From JBBREP01 sp963716525 (lineage in GTDB: Bacteria; Actinomycetota; Acidimicrobiia; IMCC26256; PALSA-610), in NCBI GenBank assembly GCA_963716525.1, contig OY970315.1, positions 3,720,001 through 3,784,000 of the forward strand: a stretch of 64,000 nucleotides of DNA, in the 5' to 3' direction. Positions 56,944 to 64,000 of this stretch are shown here, piece by piece (the stretch's first letter is position 1; each line of letters begins with the position of its first letter). The notes under the pieces are model-generated. The model searched no databases. It was given only the letters and a program-made list of their open reading frames with translations, and had not been told where the DNA came from. A program made the position numbers and the translations under genes.

Positions 56944-57854
56944 TGACGGACGCGGAAACCCCGTCGTCCGACCTTTCGCCCGACGAGAAGGCAAAGCGGT
57001 CCGCCAGCTTCGGGGAGGTCGCGTCGCACTACGAACGCTTCCGGCCGGGACCGCCGACCGTCGCGGTCGAGTGGATGCTCCCCGAGGGCTGCCGCAGCGT
57101 CGTCGACCTCGGCGCAGGAACGGGCGCGCTGACACGCTTGCTCGTCGACCGCGCCCGAGAGGTGATCGCGGTCGAGCCCGACGACCGTATGCGCGAGGTG
57201 CTCCACGAACAGGTCCCCGCCGCACGCCCCGTCAAGGGCCTCGGCCACGCGATGCCACTCCCCGACCGGTCGGTCGACGCGGTGCTCGCGTCGTCGTCGT
57301 GGCACTGGATGGACGTCGTACCCACGCTCCGCGAAATCGCGCGAGTGCTCACGCCCGGCGGCACCCTCGGTGCGGTCTGGTCGGGTCCCGATCCCGACGG
57401 CGCGCTCGCTGCCGGCGCGCAGGAACTGCTCGGGACCGACTCCGACCCGGCACTCGCCGCGACGGTCGCGAACGAGAGCAACCGGCCACGGCACGGCCTA
57501 CGGATCCCCGAAGGCTTCCCGTTCGAGCCGTCGGAGCAGGCGACGTTCCGCTGGGACGTCGCCCTCAGCGCCGAAGAGATCGTCGGGATGCTCGGGACGA
57601 TGAGCTGGGTCATCACGATGGACGAGGCGCGGCGCGCGCGGCTCTTCGCCCAGGCGCGCCACCTGCTGGGCGAGTCATTGGGTCTGGAAGGCGAGGCCAC
57701 CATCGATGTCGGTTTCCGCGCCGACGCGTTCCGCACGCGCTGTCACCGCGACATAGGGCGCGGCTACTGCTGCAGATCCGCGCCGACGCGCGGCGCGAGG
57801 ACCGCTCGGGCCCGCTCGCCGATCCCGGCCAACTCACCGCGCGCGAACACGTAA
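56943..57854 (+). CDS. SAM-dependent class I methyltransferase
   Basis: The protein has up to 303 residues and starts at ATG 56943, sharing a base with the ppk2 stop. The SAM motif is SVVDLGAGTGALTRLLV, followed by VIAVEPDDRM and ASSSWHWMDVVPTL, typical of Methyltransf_11/25. The last 30 residues overlap the opposite gene by 91 bp and are Arg-rich. A stop in the next frame at 57755 suggests the true end is near 57757 with one indel. The substrate is unknown. Confidence 0.75.
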   Translation: MTDAETPSSDLSPDEKAKRSASFGEVASHYERFRPGPPTVAVEWMLPEGCRSVVDLGAGTGALTRLLVDRAREVIAVEPDDRMREVLHEQVPAARPVKGLGHAMPLPDRSVDAVLASSSWHWMDVVPTLREIARVLTPGGTLGAVWSGPDPDGALAAGAQELLGTDSDPALAATVANESNRPRHGLRIPEGFPFEPSEQATFRWDVALSAEEIVGMLGTMSWVITMDEARRARLFAQARHLLGESLGLEGEATIDVGFRADAFRTRCHRDIGRGYCCRSAPTRGARTARARSPIPANSPRANT

Positions 57855-59245
57855 CCGTCGGGCCGGACCACCACGGCTGCTGCGCCCTCCAGCAATACGC
57901 CGGCCTCCGGCGTGGTGCGGGCGTCGAGCAGCGTGGCGCGGGGTTCCCACCAGTACCGATCGGCGTCGGCGCCGTCCAGTGGCTCGCGTGTCACCACGAG
58001 GAACCGCGGACCGACGAGGTCGTCGAGCCGCTCGTCGCCCACGAGCGGCTGTGCGCTCAACGCGCCACCGCCGGGACCGATCGCGGGACCGGGCGCGAGC
58101 GGACCGGACGCGGCCGGCGCCTCCGACGCGCGCTCGTCCCGCGCGCTGGCCAGCATCTGCGCGTCGCGTGCCGCGGCAACGGCCGCGTCGGTGGTGCAGA
58201 TGATGCGGCCGAACGTCACGGCCTGCTCGACGATCGCGCGCACGTGCGGCTCGCGCTCGGACTGGTAGGTGTCGAGCAGCGCGTCGGGGGCGCCGTCGTG
58301 CACGACCGCGGCGAGCTTCCAGGCCAGGTTCGCGGCGTCGCGCATCCCCGAGCACATGCCCTGGCCGAGGAAGGGCGGCATCTGGTGCGCGGCGTCGCCG
58401 GCAAGGAACACCCGCCCGCTCCGCCAGCGCTCGGCAACGAGGCCGTGAAACGTGTAGACCGCGGCCCGTTCCACCTCGACCTTGGACGGTTCGATCCACG
58501 CGGCCATGAGCTCACGCACGCGGTCGGGCTGCTGAATCGCGTCGGGATCCTCGCCGGGCAGGAGCATGAACTCGAAGCGGAACCGCGGCCAGGGCATCGG
58601 CACGAGTGTGTGCGGGCGCGCGGGATCGCACACCTGCAGCGCGCGGTCGGGCAGGCCGTCGATCGGCTCGCGCAGCACGGCATCGACCACCAGCCACGGC
58701 TCCTCGAAGCCCAGATCGTGCACACCGGAACCGATCGCGCGGCGCACCATCGAGCGCGCGCCGTCGCAACCCACTGCGTAGCGCGCCGCGATCGTCGAAC
58801 CGTCGTCGAGGGTGGCGCGCACGTCATCGTCACGCGGTTCGATCTCGGCCACTCCCACGCCGAGTCGCACTTCAGCACCGGTCGCGGCGACGGCCCTGCG
58901 GATCGCGGTCTCGAACCCGGGCTGATGGAACAGCACCGAGGCCGGCCAGCCGGTCGGCGCGAGACCGGGCGACTGGAAGCGCAGCAGCACCTCGCGCGAT
59001 GCGCTGAGGAAGTCCATCCCTTCGTTCACGCGCATGGCGGCCACGATCTCGTCGGCGCAGCCGAGTCGCTGCAGGATCCGCAGGATCTCGTGGTCGCAGT
59101 GCGCCGCGCGTGGGAGCGGGTAGAGATCGGCGCTCCTGTCGACCGCCGTCACCGAGAGTCCGTGACCGGCTACGAGCCCGGTCAGGGTGGCGCCGACCGG
59201 TCCGAAGCCGATCACGAGCACGTCGGCGGCGGGCCGACCGGTCAC
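57764..59245 (-). CDS. FAD-dependent aromatic hydroxylase (MhpA/PheA-like)
   Basis: This 493-residue enzyme starts at GTG 59245, overlapping the VOC gene stop (GTGA). It has VLVIGFGPVGATLTGL (FAD GxGxxG), YAVGCDGARSMVRRA (the DG motif) and RVFLAGDAAHQMPPFLGQGM (GD motif). These identify the class A aromatic monooxygenases that hydroxylate a phenolic ring with NAD(P)H and O2. It is last of a five-gene coupled operon with an extradiol-type dioxygenase, so ring hydroxylation before meta cleavage is the likely job. Confidence 0.85.
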   Translation of the reverse strand: MTGRPAADVLVIGFGPVGATLTGLVAGHGLSVTAVDRSADLYPLPRAAHCDHEILRILQRLGCADEIVAAMRVNEGMDFLSASREVLLRFQSPGLAPTGWPASVLFHQPGFETAIRRAVAATGAEVRLGVGVAEIEPRDDDVRATLDDGSTIAARYAVGCDGARSMVRRAIGSGVHDLGFEEPWLVVDAVLREPIDGLPDRALQVCDPARPHTLVPMPWPRFRFEFMLLPGEDPDAIQQPDRVRELMAAWIEPSKVEVERAAVYTFHGLVAERWRSGRVFLAGDAAHQMPPFLGQGMCSGMRDAANLAWKLAAVVHDGAPDALLDTYQSEREPHVRAIVEQAVTFGRIICTTDAAVAAARDAQMLASARDERASEAPAASGPLAPGPAIGPGGGALSAQPLVGDERLDDLVGPRFLVVTREPLDGADADRYWWEPRATLLDARTTPEAGVLLEGAAAVVVRPDGYVFARGELAGIGERARAVLAPRVGADLQQ

Positions 59246-60180
59246 GGTGCCGTCTTCGCCCACGCCGCTTCGAGCTCGGCGAGGTCGCTGGGCACCACGA
59301 ACTCGGTGGGCAGGTTCGGTCCCCACGCATTGGCGACCTGCTCGATCCCCATCGGTGCGCGCCGGCGCTCCCATTCCTCCTGGTCATCGATGCGGTCGAG
59401 GTCGGAGTAGAGCTCGATGAACGAGCCCGACGGATCGCGCAGGTACCAGTAGAAGTTCGAGCCGGCGAAATGGCGGCCGAGGCCCCAGGTGTGGCGCGAC
59501 GGATCGGAGCGGTACAGCGCGGTCGCGGTGTGGCCCACGTGGTCGACGTCGTCGCATTCCCACGAGTAGTGCTGCAGGAGCGGCACCGGCGCGTGCACGA
59601 GCGCGATGTTGTGGTGGTCGGTCGAGCAACGCAGGAAGTGCATGATCCCGTCGAACTCGTCGCTCACCATGCAGCCGATGCCGTCCACGAGTAGGTCGCG
59701 CGTGGCGCGCAGGTCGGGTGTGCCGATCACGAGATGGCCGAGCCGTCGCGGCGGGCGGGCGGTGCCGGTGACCGCCGGTGCGCGGTCGTTGACGCGCACG
59801 ACCACGCCCGGCGCGTTCGCCGCGGGCGGCGCCGCCGGCGGCGCGACCGGCGGCGCTTCCGGCTCGGCGACACGCACCGTGAACCGCACACGGGTCATGT
59901 CGTCGACGACCGACACGCGATCGGCTCCCCGCTCGACATGCGCGCCGTGTGTGTCGAGCTGCCGGGCGACGCGCGCCACGTCGGCATCGTCGGTGCAGCC
60001 GATCTCCACGTCGAGCAGGCGGCGTACCGGAGCCTGCTCGATGCGGACGGCCGCTCCGCCGTCGCTCCCCGTGTAGCCGGACTCGCCGTCACCGGCCAAC
60101 CCGAGCTCGCCGAAATACGACGCGAGCGCCTCGGGGTCGGCGACGGCCGCCCGGAACCCGAGCAGCCGGTGCAGCGTCAT
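59242..60180 (-). CDS. VOC-family extradiol dioxygenase-like protein
   Basis: This 312-residue protein starts at ATG 60180 with ATGA coupling. It has two VOC modules joined by a Pro/Ala linker (PPVAPPAAPPAANAPG). The second has metal ligands in RRLGHLVIGTPDL (His), LLQHYSWECDDVD (His) and GSFIELYSDLDRI (Glu), the set of type I extradiol dioxygenases. It would cleave a catechol-type ring. The flanking hydroxylase and FAH-family hydrolase support a meta-cleavage pathway. The natural substrate is unknown. Confidence 0.8.
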   Translation of the reverse strand: MTLHRLLGFRAAVADPEALASYFGELGLAGDGESGYTGSDGGAAVRIEQAPVRRLLDVEIGCTDDADVARVARQLDTHGAHVERGADRVSVVDDMTRVRFTVRVAEPEAPPVAPPAAPPAANAPGVVVRVNDRAPAVTGTARPPRRLGHLVIGTPDLRATRDLLVDGIGCMVSDEFDGIMHFLRCSTDHHNIALVHAPVPLLQHYSWECDDVDHVGHTATALYRSDPSRHTWGLGRHFAGSNFYWYLRDPSGSFIELYSDLDRIDDQEEWERRRAPMGIEQVANAWGPNLPTEFVVPSDLAELEAAWAKTAP

Positions 60181-61040
60181 GTGTCCAGCGGCGGACGGCC
60201 GCTCACGCACTCGTTGCGGAGCTCGCCGATCACGTCGGCGCCCGACACCAGCACGTCGCCCTCGGCGAGGAACCTTCCCTTGGCCATGCCCACGCCCGCC
60301 GGCGTGCCGGTGAAGATCACGTCACCGGGCACGAGCGGCGTGATCGACGACAGGTACGCCACGAGCGTCGGCACGGAGAAGATGAGCTGGCTCGACCGCG
60401 CCGACTGCACGCGGTCGCCCGACACGTCGCACCACAGCGCGATGTCGTCACGGTCGGGGAACCCGTCGCACGACACGATCGCCGGACCGATCGGGCCGTA
60501 GTTCGGGAAGCTCTTGCCGAGGCAGAACTGCGGTGGCGTTCCGGTGAACTGCACGGCGCGGTCCGAGACGTCCTGACCGAGCGTGAGCCCCGCGACCGCG
60601 TCCCACGCGCGCTCGAGCGGGATGTGCGCGCACGGTTCGCCGATCACCACCACGATCTCCACCTCCCAGTCGACCATCGCGCCCGAGAGCGGGATGTCGG
60701 CCGTCGGCCCCGCGATGCACGACGGGAACTTCGTGAACGTGAGTGGCGCCGGCGGCAGCGCCACGTCGGCGTGCGCCTCGGCGGCGTGGTCCTTGTAGTT
60801 GAGCCCGATGCCGAACGACTGCCGCGGCGCCGGCACCGGCGGCCCGAGCACCACGCCGGCGACGGTGCCGTCGCGGTCGCTCGCCGCGGCCCGCGCCTGC
60901 AGCGCGTGCAGCTCGGAGTGGCGGGCTATCGCGACCATCGGGTCGGCGAGCGTCTCGTCGCCCGCGAGCCGGGCCAGGTCGTGCCAACCGCCGTCGTGCT
61001 CGAGCGCGGCACGACCGTGCACGTTCACGAGCCGGAACAT
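60177..61040 (-). CDS. Fumarylacetoacetate hydrolase family protein
   Basis: This 287-residue protein starts at ATG 61040, sharing a base with the upstream stop. The FAH core has GIGLNYKDHAAEA, FTKFPSCIAGPTADIPL, the metal-binding acids in VDWEVEIVVVIGE, and PGDVIFTGTPAGVGMAKG. The family hydrolyses or isomerises products of ring cleavage. Its place beside an extradiol-type enzyme suggests it acts on that product. Confidence 0.85.
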   Translation of the reverse strand: MFRLVNVHGRAALEHDGGWHDLARLAGDETLADPMVAIARHSELHALQARAAASDRDGTVAGVVLGPPVPAPRQSFGIGLNYKDHAAEAHADVALPPAPLTFTKFPSCIAGPTADIPLSGAMVDWEVEIVVVIGEPCAHIPLERAWDAVAGLTLGQDVSDRAVQFTGTPPQFCLGKSFPNYGPIGPAIVSCDGFPDRDDIALWCDVSGDRVQSARSSQLIFSVPTLVAYLSSITPLVPGDVIFTGTPAGVGMAKGRFLAEGDVLVSGADVIGELRNECVSGRPPLDT

Positions 61041-61564
61041 CACCGACCTCCCTGCTGCACGGTGGCATCGGCATCCCATGCGAGCGACGTGCTCGTCCAG
61101 TGCGTGAGCGACGGGTTCACGTCGGCCTCGCTCTCCACGTGCCGGGGCGGCGTCTCGAACGTCGCGTACGGGCGGAGACACAGCACGATGCGGCCCTCCT
61201 TCTCGGCACCGGCAGCAACAAGCGGGCGGACGGACTCGTCGAGCGCCTTGCCGGCCATCACGCCCGCGATGCGCATCATCACGTCAACGGTGCGTTCGCG
61301 ATCGTCGTCGACCGTCGCGTCGCAGTACACCTGCAGGTAGGTCGGCGGCCACTGCTCGTCGAGCACGCACAGCGACACCTTCCCGTTGCCGCGCGCGACG
61401 ACCCTCGCCTTCGCGCGGTCTCGCATCGTCGAGACGAGGATGGTGTCGTCGCCGTCCATCACGTAGTACACGATCGACATCGCGGGACCGTGCTCCGCGC
61501 GGCCGTAACCGAACACCGCGGTGCGGTGCCCGCGCACGAACGCGTGTCGTTCTTCGGGCGTCAT
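61040..61564 (-). CDS. Pyridoxamine 5'-phosphate oxidase-family (FMN/F420) protein
   Basis: This 174-residue protein starts at ATG 61564, overlapping the TetR gene stop (ATGA). The split-barrel fold shows GPAMSIVYYVMDGDDTILVS, MRDRAKARVVARGNGKVSL and YLQVYCDATVDDD. Such proteins bind FMN or F420 and reduce varied substrates. Within this operon it may supply a reduction step or reduced flavin. Confidence 0.75.
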   Translation of the reverse strand: MTPEERHAFVRGHRTAVFGYGRAEHGPAMSIVYYVMDGDDTILVSTMRDRAKARVVARGNGKVSLCVLDEQWPPTYLQVYCDATVDDDRERTVDVMMRIAGVMAGKALDESVRPLVAAGAEKEGRIVLCLRPYATFETPPRHVESEADVNPSLTHWTSTSLAWDADATVQQGGR

Positions 61565-62172
61565 ACAGGCTCCTTGGTGACGGCGCGCACGACGAGGTCG
61601 ACCACGAGGTCGGCGTGCGCGGCGACGAACGTGGGGTCGAAAGGATCGATGCCGCTGAGCCGTAAGCACTCGGGCGCCATCACGAAGACGGTGGCGCCCG
61701 CGCCCACCAGCAGGTAGTAGAGGTGCGCGGGGTGGACCGGCTCGATGTCGCCGCGGCTCGCCAGCCGCTCGAACAGGCTCACCGCGCTCCCGTACAGGGG
61801 GCGCACGTGCGTGTCGACGAGCCAGTCGAGGCGCGGCCCCGCTTGCTTGCTCTCCTGCATGATGATGCGGTGCAGCTGCGGGTTCGCGGCGGAGAACTCC
61901 ACGAAGTGCCGCACCATCGAGCGGGCGATGCCCAGCTCGTCGGCGTCGCCCATCGCATAACGCCACTCGGCGGTGGACGCCCCCAGCCGCGCGAACAGGT
62001 CGTCGACGGCGGCCTGCCAGAGCTCCTGCTTGCCCGCGAAGTGGTAGTTGAGCAGCGGTTGGGCCACACCGGCGCGCTCGGCGATCAACCGGGTGGACGC
62101 GCCGTCGAAGCCCCGCTCGGCGAACAGATCGAGCGCGGCGGCAAGGATCGCCTGGCGGGTCGGATGGGCCAC
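61561..62172 (-). CDS. TetR-family regulator of the catabolic operon
   Basis: This 203-residue protein starts at GTG 62172 (MAHPTRQAILAAALDLFAER). The HTH is GASTRLIAERAGVAQPLLNYHF followed by GKQELWQAAV. The C-terminal half is the ligand-binding helical domain. It is first in the five-gene operon running to 57764. A perfect 16-bp palindrome within its own promoter at 62182-62197 is a likely operator, so it probably represses the operon until a ligand binds. Confidence 0.9.
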   Translation of the reverse strand: MAHPTRQAILAAALDLFAERGFDGASTRLIAERAGVAQPLLNYHFAGKQELWQAAVDDLFARLGASTAEWRYAMGDADELGIARSMVRHFVEFSAANPQLHRIIMQESKQAGPRLDWLVDTHVRPLYGSAVSLFERLASRGDIEPVHPAHLYYLLVGAGATVFVMAPECLRLSGIDPFDPTFVAAHADLVVDLVVRAVTKEPV

Positions 62173-62181
62173 GGCGGCAGT

Positions 62182-62207
62182 TTGATCGATCGATCAAGCC
62201 CTGTCAA
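62182..62207 (-). promoter_or_regulatory. TetR-operon promoter with palindromic operator
   Basis: TTGATCGATCGATCAA (62182-62197) is a perfect 16-bp palindrome. On the minus strand TTGACA (62207-62202) provides a consensus -35, and the -10 falls at the palindrome's far edge (CAAACT), which is weak. The start GTG at 62172 is so close that the transcript may be leaderless. Binding here would block RNA polymerase. Confidence 0.65.
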
Positions 62208-62277
62208 CCGATCGCGGCTCCGGGCGACGAAGTCCCCCGAAAGCAGTGCTTGGCGGGCGCGCGCCGCGCGTGCCACG

Positions 62278-62565
62278 ATGCGATCCGTGGCGGTCGTGGG
62301 GGTACTGGCCGTTGCGATCCTTGCGCTCGCGTTCACGACACCGGCCGGCCGCCGGGCCCGGCACGCGCACCCAGTGCGCAACGTGAAGCGGCGCGTGCGC
62401 CGCTGGCGGCGCCGGCGGGAGCGGCCCGAGCCCCCCGCGCAGCCGCGCCCGCCGCACCACCGGCGCTGGCTCTCGGCCCGGGCCCGGCACGGGCGGCGAC
62501 GGATGCGCCACCCCGTGCGGACCGCGCGGCACTGGTGGTATCAGCGGCCCTATCGCCATCACTGA
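62278..62565 (+). CDS. Small Arg/His-rich membrane-anchored protein
   Basis: This 95-residue protein starts at ATG 62278. One N-terminal hydrophobic helix (VAVVGVLAVAILALAFTTPAG) is followed by about 70 residues dominated by Arg, His and Pro (RRWRRRRERPEPP, HGRRRMRHPVR). No domain is known. The composition could also be a by-product of GC bias, but the TM start is convincing. Confidence 0.4.
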   Translation: MRSVAVVGVLAVAILALAFTTPAGRRARHAHPVRNVKRRVRRWRRRRERPEPPAQPRPPHHRRWLSARARHGRRRMRHPVRTARHWWYQRPYRHH

Positions 62566-62626
62566 CCGCACCGGCGCCCGGGCACCGGGCGGGGCGCAGC
62601 GATCCGCGGCACCGGGCCGCGGCGGA

Positions 62627-63490
62627 TCAGACCGCCGGAGTCGTGCCCTGCGTCGTCATCTGCCGCAGGTGGGCCGGCGTGAGGCACCCGACGATGCGCA
62701 CGCCGAAGCCGGTGAACACGTCGTCGGCCTTGCCGTGGCCCTCGATCGCGGCGGCGAGCGCGGAGCGCAGCTCGGCGTCCTGACGCGCGATGCCGTTGAT
62801 GCACGCCCGCTCGCCGGCGTCGAACGTCACGTGGACCGACATCCCGATCACCGCGGCGAAGTCGAGGCAGTCCAGGAACAAGCCGGCGAACTGACCCTCG
62901 TCGGTCGACGACGACGCCGACGTCGATCCGTGCAGCACGGCGTCGGCAATGAGCTCCCGCCGAGCGGGCGCGTTCATCCACGCCACCGCGCACCTGACGC
63001 TCGCAGCATCGGCCTGGTAGCCGCCGCCGATCGAGTGGGCGATGGCGCGCACCGTTGCGCCGCCGAGCAGCTCGCCGACGCCGCAGCGCTGCATGGCCGC
63101 CCCGAGTTGCAGCTTCACCGTTGTCGGCGTGATCGCGGCCACGCGCACGGGAAGGTCGCGCGCGGGGTCGCTCAGATCGATCAAGGTCGTGCCGGCGCCA
63201 CGCAGGCGTGCGACGGTCACCACGTCGACCAGCGCATGGGCCATGCAGCGCGCCCGCGCGTCGGTGAGGCCGGCCGGCCGGTCGGGATCGCTCGTCAGAC
63301 CTGTGGTCGCGGCGTCGATCCAAGCCTGGGCGTCGGCCGCGGTGGTCGGGGCGGGCGAGGTGGTGGAACGGGCCGAGGTCGCCCCAGGCGCCGTCGAGTA
63401 GCGGCTGCTCGTGCCGCAGCCTGCTGCCAGCAGCGCCACCACAGCCGTCGCGGCGATGCCGCGCCCCATCGCACGGAGAGGTCCACGCAT
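62627..63490 (-). CDS. Putative lipoprotein of unknown function
   Basis: This 287-residue protein starts at ATG 63490. The signal peptide (GIAATAVVALLAAGC) ends in the lipobox LAAGC. A Ser/Thr/Ala linker precedes two similar helical modules with paired cysteines (ARCMAHALVDVVTVARL; CAVAWMNAPARREL; CLDFAAVIGMSVHV; ACINGIARQDAELRSALA). The repeated four-helix pattern with Cys suggests two copies of a small exported domain. No name is known to me. Confidence 0.65.
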   Translation of the reverse strand: MRGPLRAMGRGIAATAVVALLAAGCGTSSRYSTAPGATSARSTTSPAPTTAADAQAWIDAATTGLTSDPDRPAGLTDARARCMAHALVDVVTVARLRGAGTTLIDLSDPARDLPVRVAAITPTTVKLQLGAAMQRCGVGELLGGATVRAIAHSIGGGYQADAASVRCAVAWMNAPARRELIADAVLHGSTSASSSTDEGQFAGLFLDCLDFAAVIGMSVHVTFDAGERACINGIARQDAELRSALAAAIEGHGKADDVFTGFGVRIVGCLTPAHLRQMTTQGTTPAV

Positions 63491-63561
63491 GCGACATCTT
63501 CGGCACCGGCGCGCCCATGATTGAGGCCGGCGCTCGGCCACCGGCACCGGCGTCGGTTCAG

Positions 63562-63634
63562 AGCGGACGACGGGATTCGAACCCGCGACCCTCACCTTGG
63601 CAAGGTGATGCTCTACCAGCTGAGCCACGTCCGC
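63562..63634 (-). tRNA. tRNA-Gly (anticodon GCC)
   Basis: On the minus strand the acceptor GCGGACG pairs with CGTCCGC, the anticodon stem TCACC/GGTGA frames the loop TTGCCAA giving GCC, and the T-arm is GCGGGTTCGAATCCCGT. CCA is not encoded. Confidence 0.95.
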
Positions 63635-63679
63635 GTTGAGCTTCGGGATTGTAGCAACGGCTCCGGCCGCCGATCGGGG

Positions 63680-63725
63680 CGTGGTACTGCGTATGTCGCC
63701 TATGGCTGACAAACGCAGTACCACG
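63680..63725. repeat. 13-bp perfect inverted repeat, possible hairpin
   Basis: CGTGGTACTGCGT (63680-63692) and ACGCAGTACCACG (63713-63725) are exact complements around a 20-base loop. It lies after the stop of the minus-strand gene at 63738 and before the tRNA-Gly 5' end. There is no T tract. It may be a terminator, an RNA processing hairpin or a protein site. Confidence 0.55.
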
Positions 63726-63737
63726 TGCGCGGACCGT

Positions 63738-63995
63738 CTACGAGGAGCCGGCGTGGTCGAGTCGCGCGAGGCGCGCGAGCACATCCGCCAGCTCGACATC
63801 GGAGAGCGACGCCCGCTTGCGAAGCGCTGTGCGAGGGTCCGCGCCGTCGGGTTGGAACTCGACCCGCCACACGAGATCAGTGGGCGCGCCGTCGAGATAC
63901 TCGAGCAGTCGCGCGGGGCTGGCCGCATCGCCGCGCGCGTCGGCGCCGGTGATCGACGCGATCGTCTGCTGCGACAGCGCCGTGACCTTGATCAT
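63738..63995 (-). CDS. Hypothetical protein
   Basis: This 85-residue protein starts at ATG 63995, five bases from the window edge, so an upstream start cannot be excluded. The sequence (MIKVTALSQQTIASITGAD) contains VWRVEFQPDG and a helical end LSDVELADVLARLARLDHAG. No family is recognised. Confidence 0.5.
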   Translation of the reverse strand: MIKVTALSQQTIASITGADARGDAASPARLLEYLDGAPTDLVWRVEFQPDGADPRTALRKRASLSDVELADVLARLARLDHAGSS

Positions 63996-64000
63996 CCCGA

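Noticed and set aside
63521..63928. Frames reading GIRTRDPHLGKVMLYQLS and VAQLVEHHLAKVRVAGS
   Set aside because: Both are translations through tRNA-Gly(GCC).

Overview
The window looks like chromosome of a high-GC actinobacterium. Codon third positions are strongly GC-rich, genes are packed with 4-base ATGA/GTGA overlaps, GTG starts are common, and two promoters look leaderless. A homodimeric-type AceE, an F420-type LLM oxidoreductase, PaaX and PadR regulators and a SpoIIE/STAS/HATPase partner-switch set are present. My best guess is an uncultured member of the Acidimicrobiia; this is an inference from gene style, not something the sequence proves.

Positions 1 to about 19,842 are an integrated mobile island whose right end abuts the 3' end of a tRNA-Val(CAC) gene; its left end lies outside the window. 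From left to right it carries part of a Dpd (7-deazaguanine-in-DNA) cluster on the minus strand (dpdA cut by the window edge, dpdB, a candidate dpdC), a large XRE/P-loop NTPase with Sel1/TPR-like repeats and one frameshift, and an intact IS1182-type insertion sequence inserted 25 bp upstream of the NTPase start. The plus-strand part holds an envelope operon (four-TM protein, VWA protein, OmpA-like lipoprotein, two-TM peptide). A transfer/maintenance operon follows: small protein, VirD4/TraG-like ATPase, replication-relaxation protein, DNA methyltransferase, ArdA antirestriction protein, Xre regulator and large serine recombinase. A two-part DNA motif is repeated upstream of the transfer operon and upstream of xre and suggests shared control. 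The island therefore combines DNA modification (Dpd), an orphan methyltransferase and ArdA, all of which bear on restriction.

Positions 19,965 to 64,000 read as ordinary chromosome. This part includes an EthD-like protein, an M20D amidohydrolase, a PaaX regulator divergent from a desaturase, an FG-GAP propeller protein and an amidase. Next comes a PadR-ABC transporter operon whose promoter lies inside a near-perfect 38-bp palindrome, directly after aceE. Then come three SDRs, a hybrid kinase/response regulator pair, a serine hydrolase, superoxide dismutase, the partner-switch operon with a nearby sigma-B/F-like promoter, a universal stress protein, a pair of paralogous membrane proteins, an LLM oxidoreductase, a HAD hydrolase and an aminotransferase. 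A set of exported proteins around a Liv-type binding protein, an aldehyde dehydrogenase and PPK2 follow, and then a five-gene TetR-controlled catabolic operon (FMN protein, FAH-family hydrolase, extradiol/VOC enzyme, FAD hydroxylase). Two more tRNA genes, Val(GAC) and Gly(GCC), are present.

Many genes are broken by single-base shifts, often at C or G runs, while both sides of each break keep a conserved protein sequence (NTPase, conjugation ATPase, recombinase, PaaX, FtsX-type permease, PadR, one SDR, HATPase). This pattern looks more like base-call or assembly indels than decay, so "broken" genes here should be read with caution.
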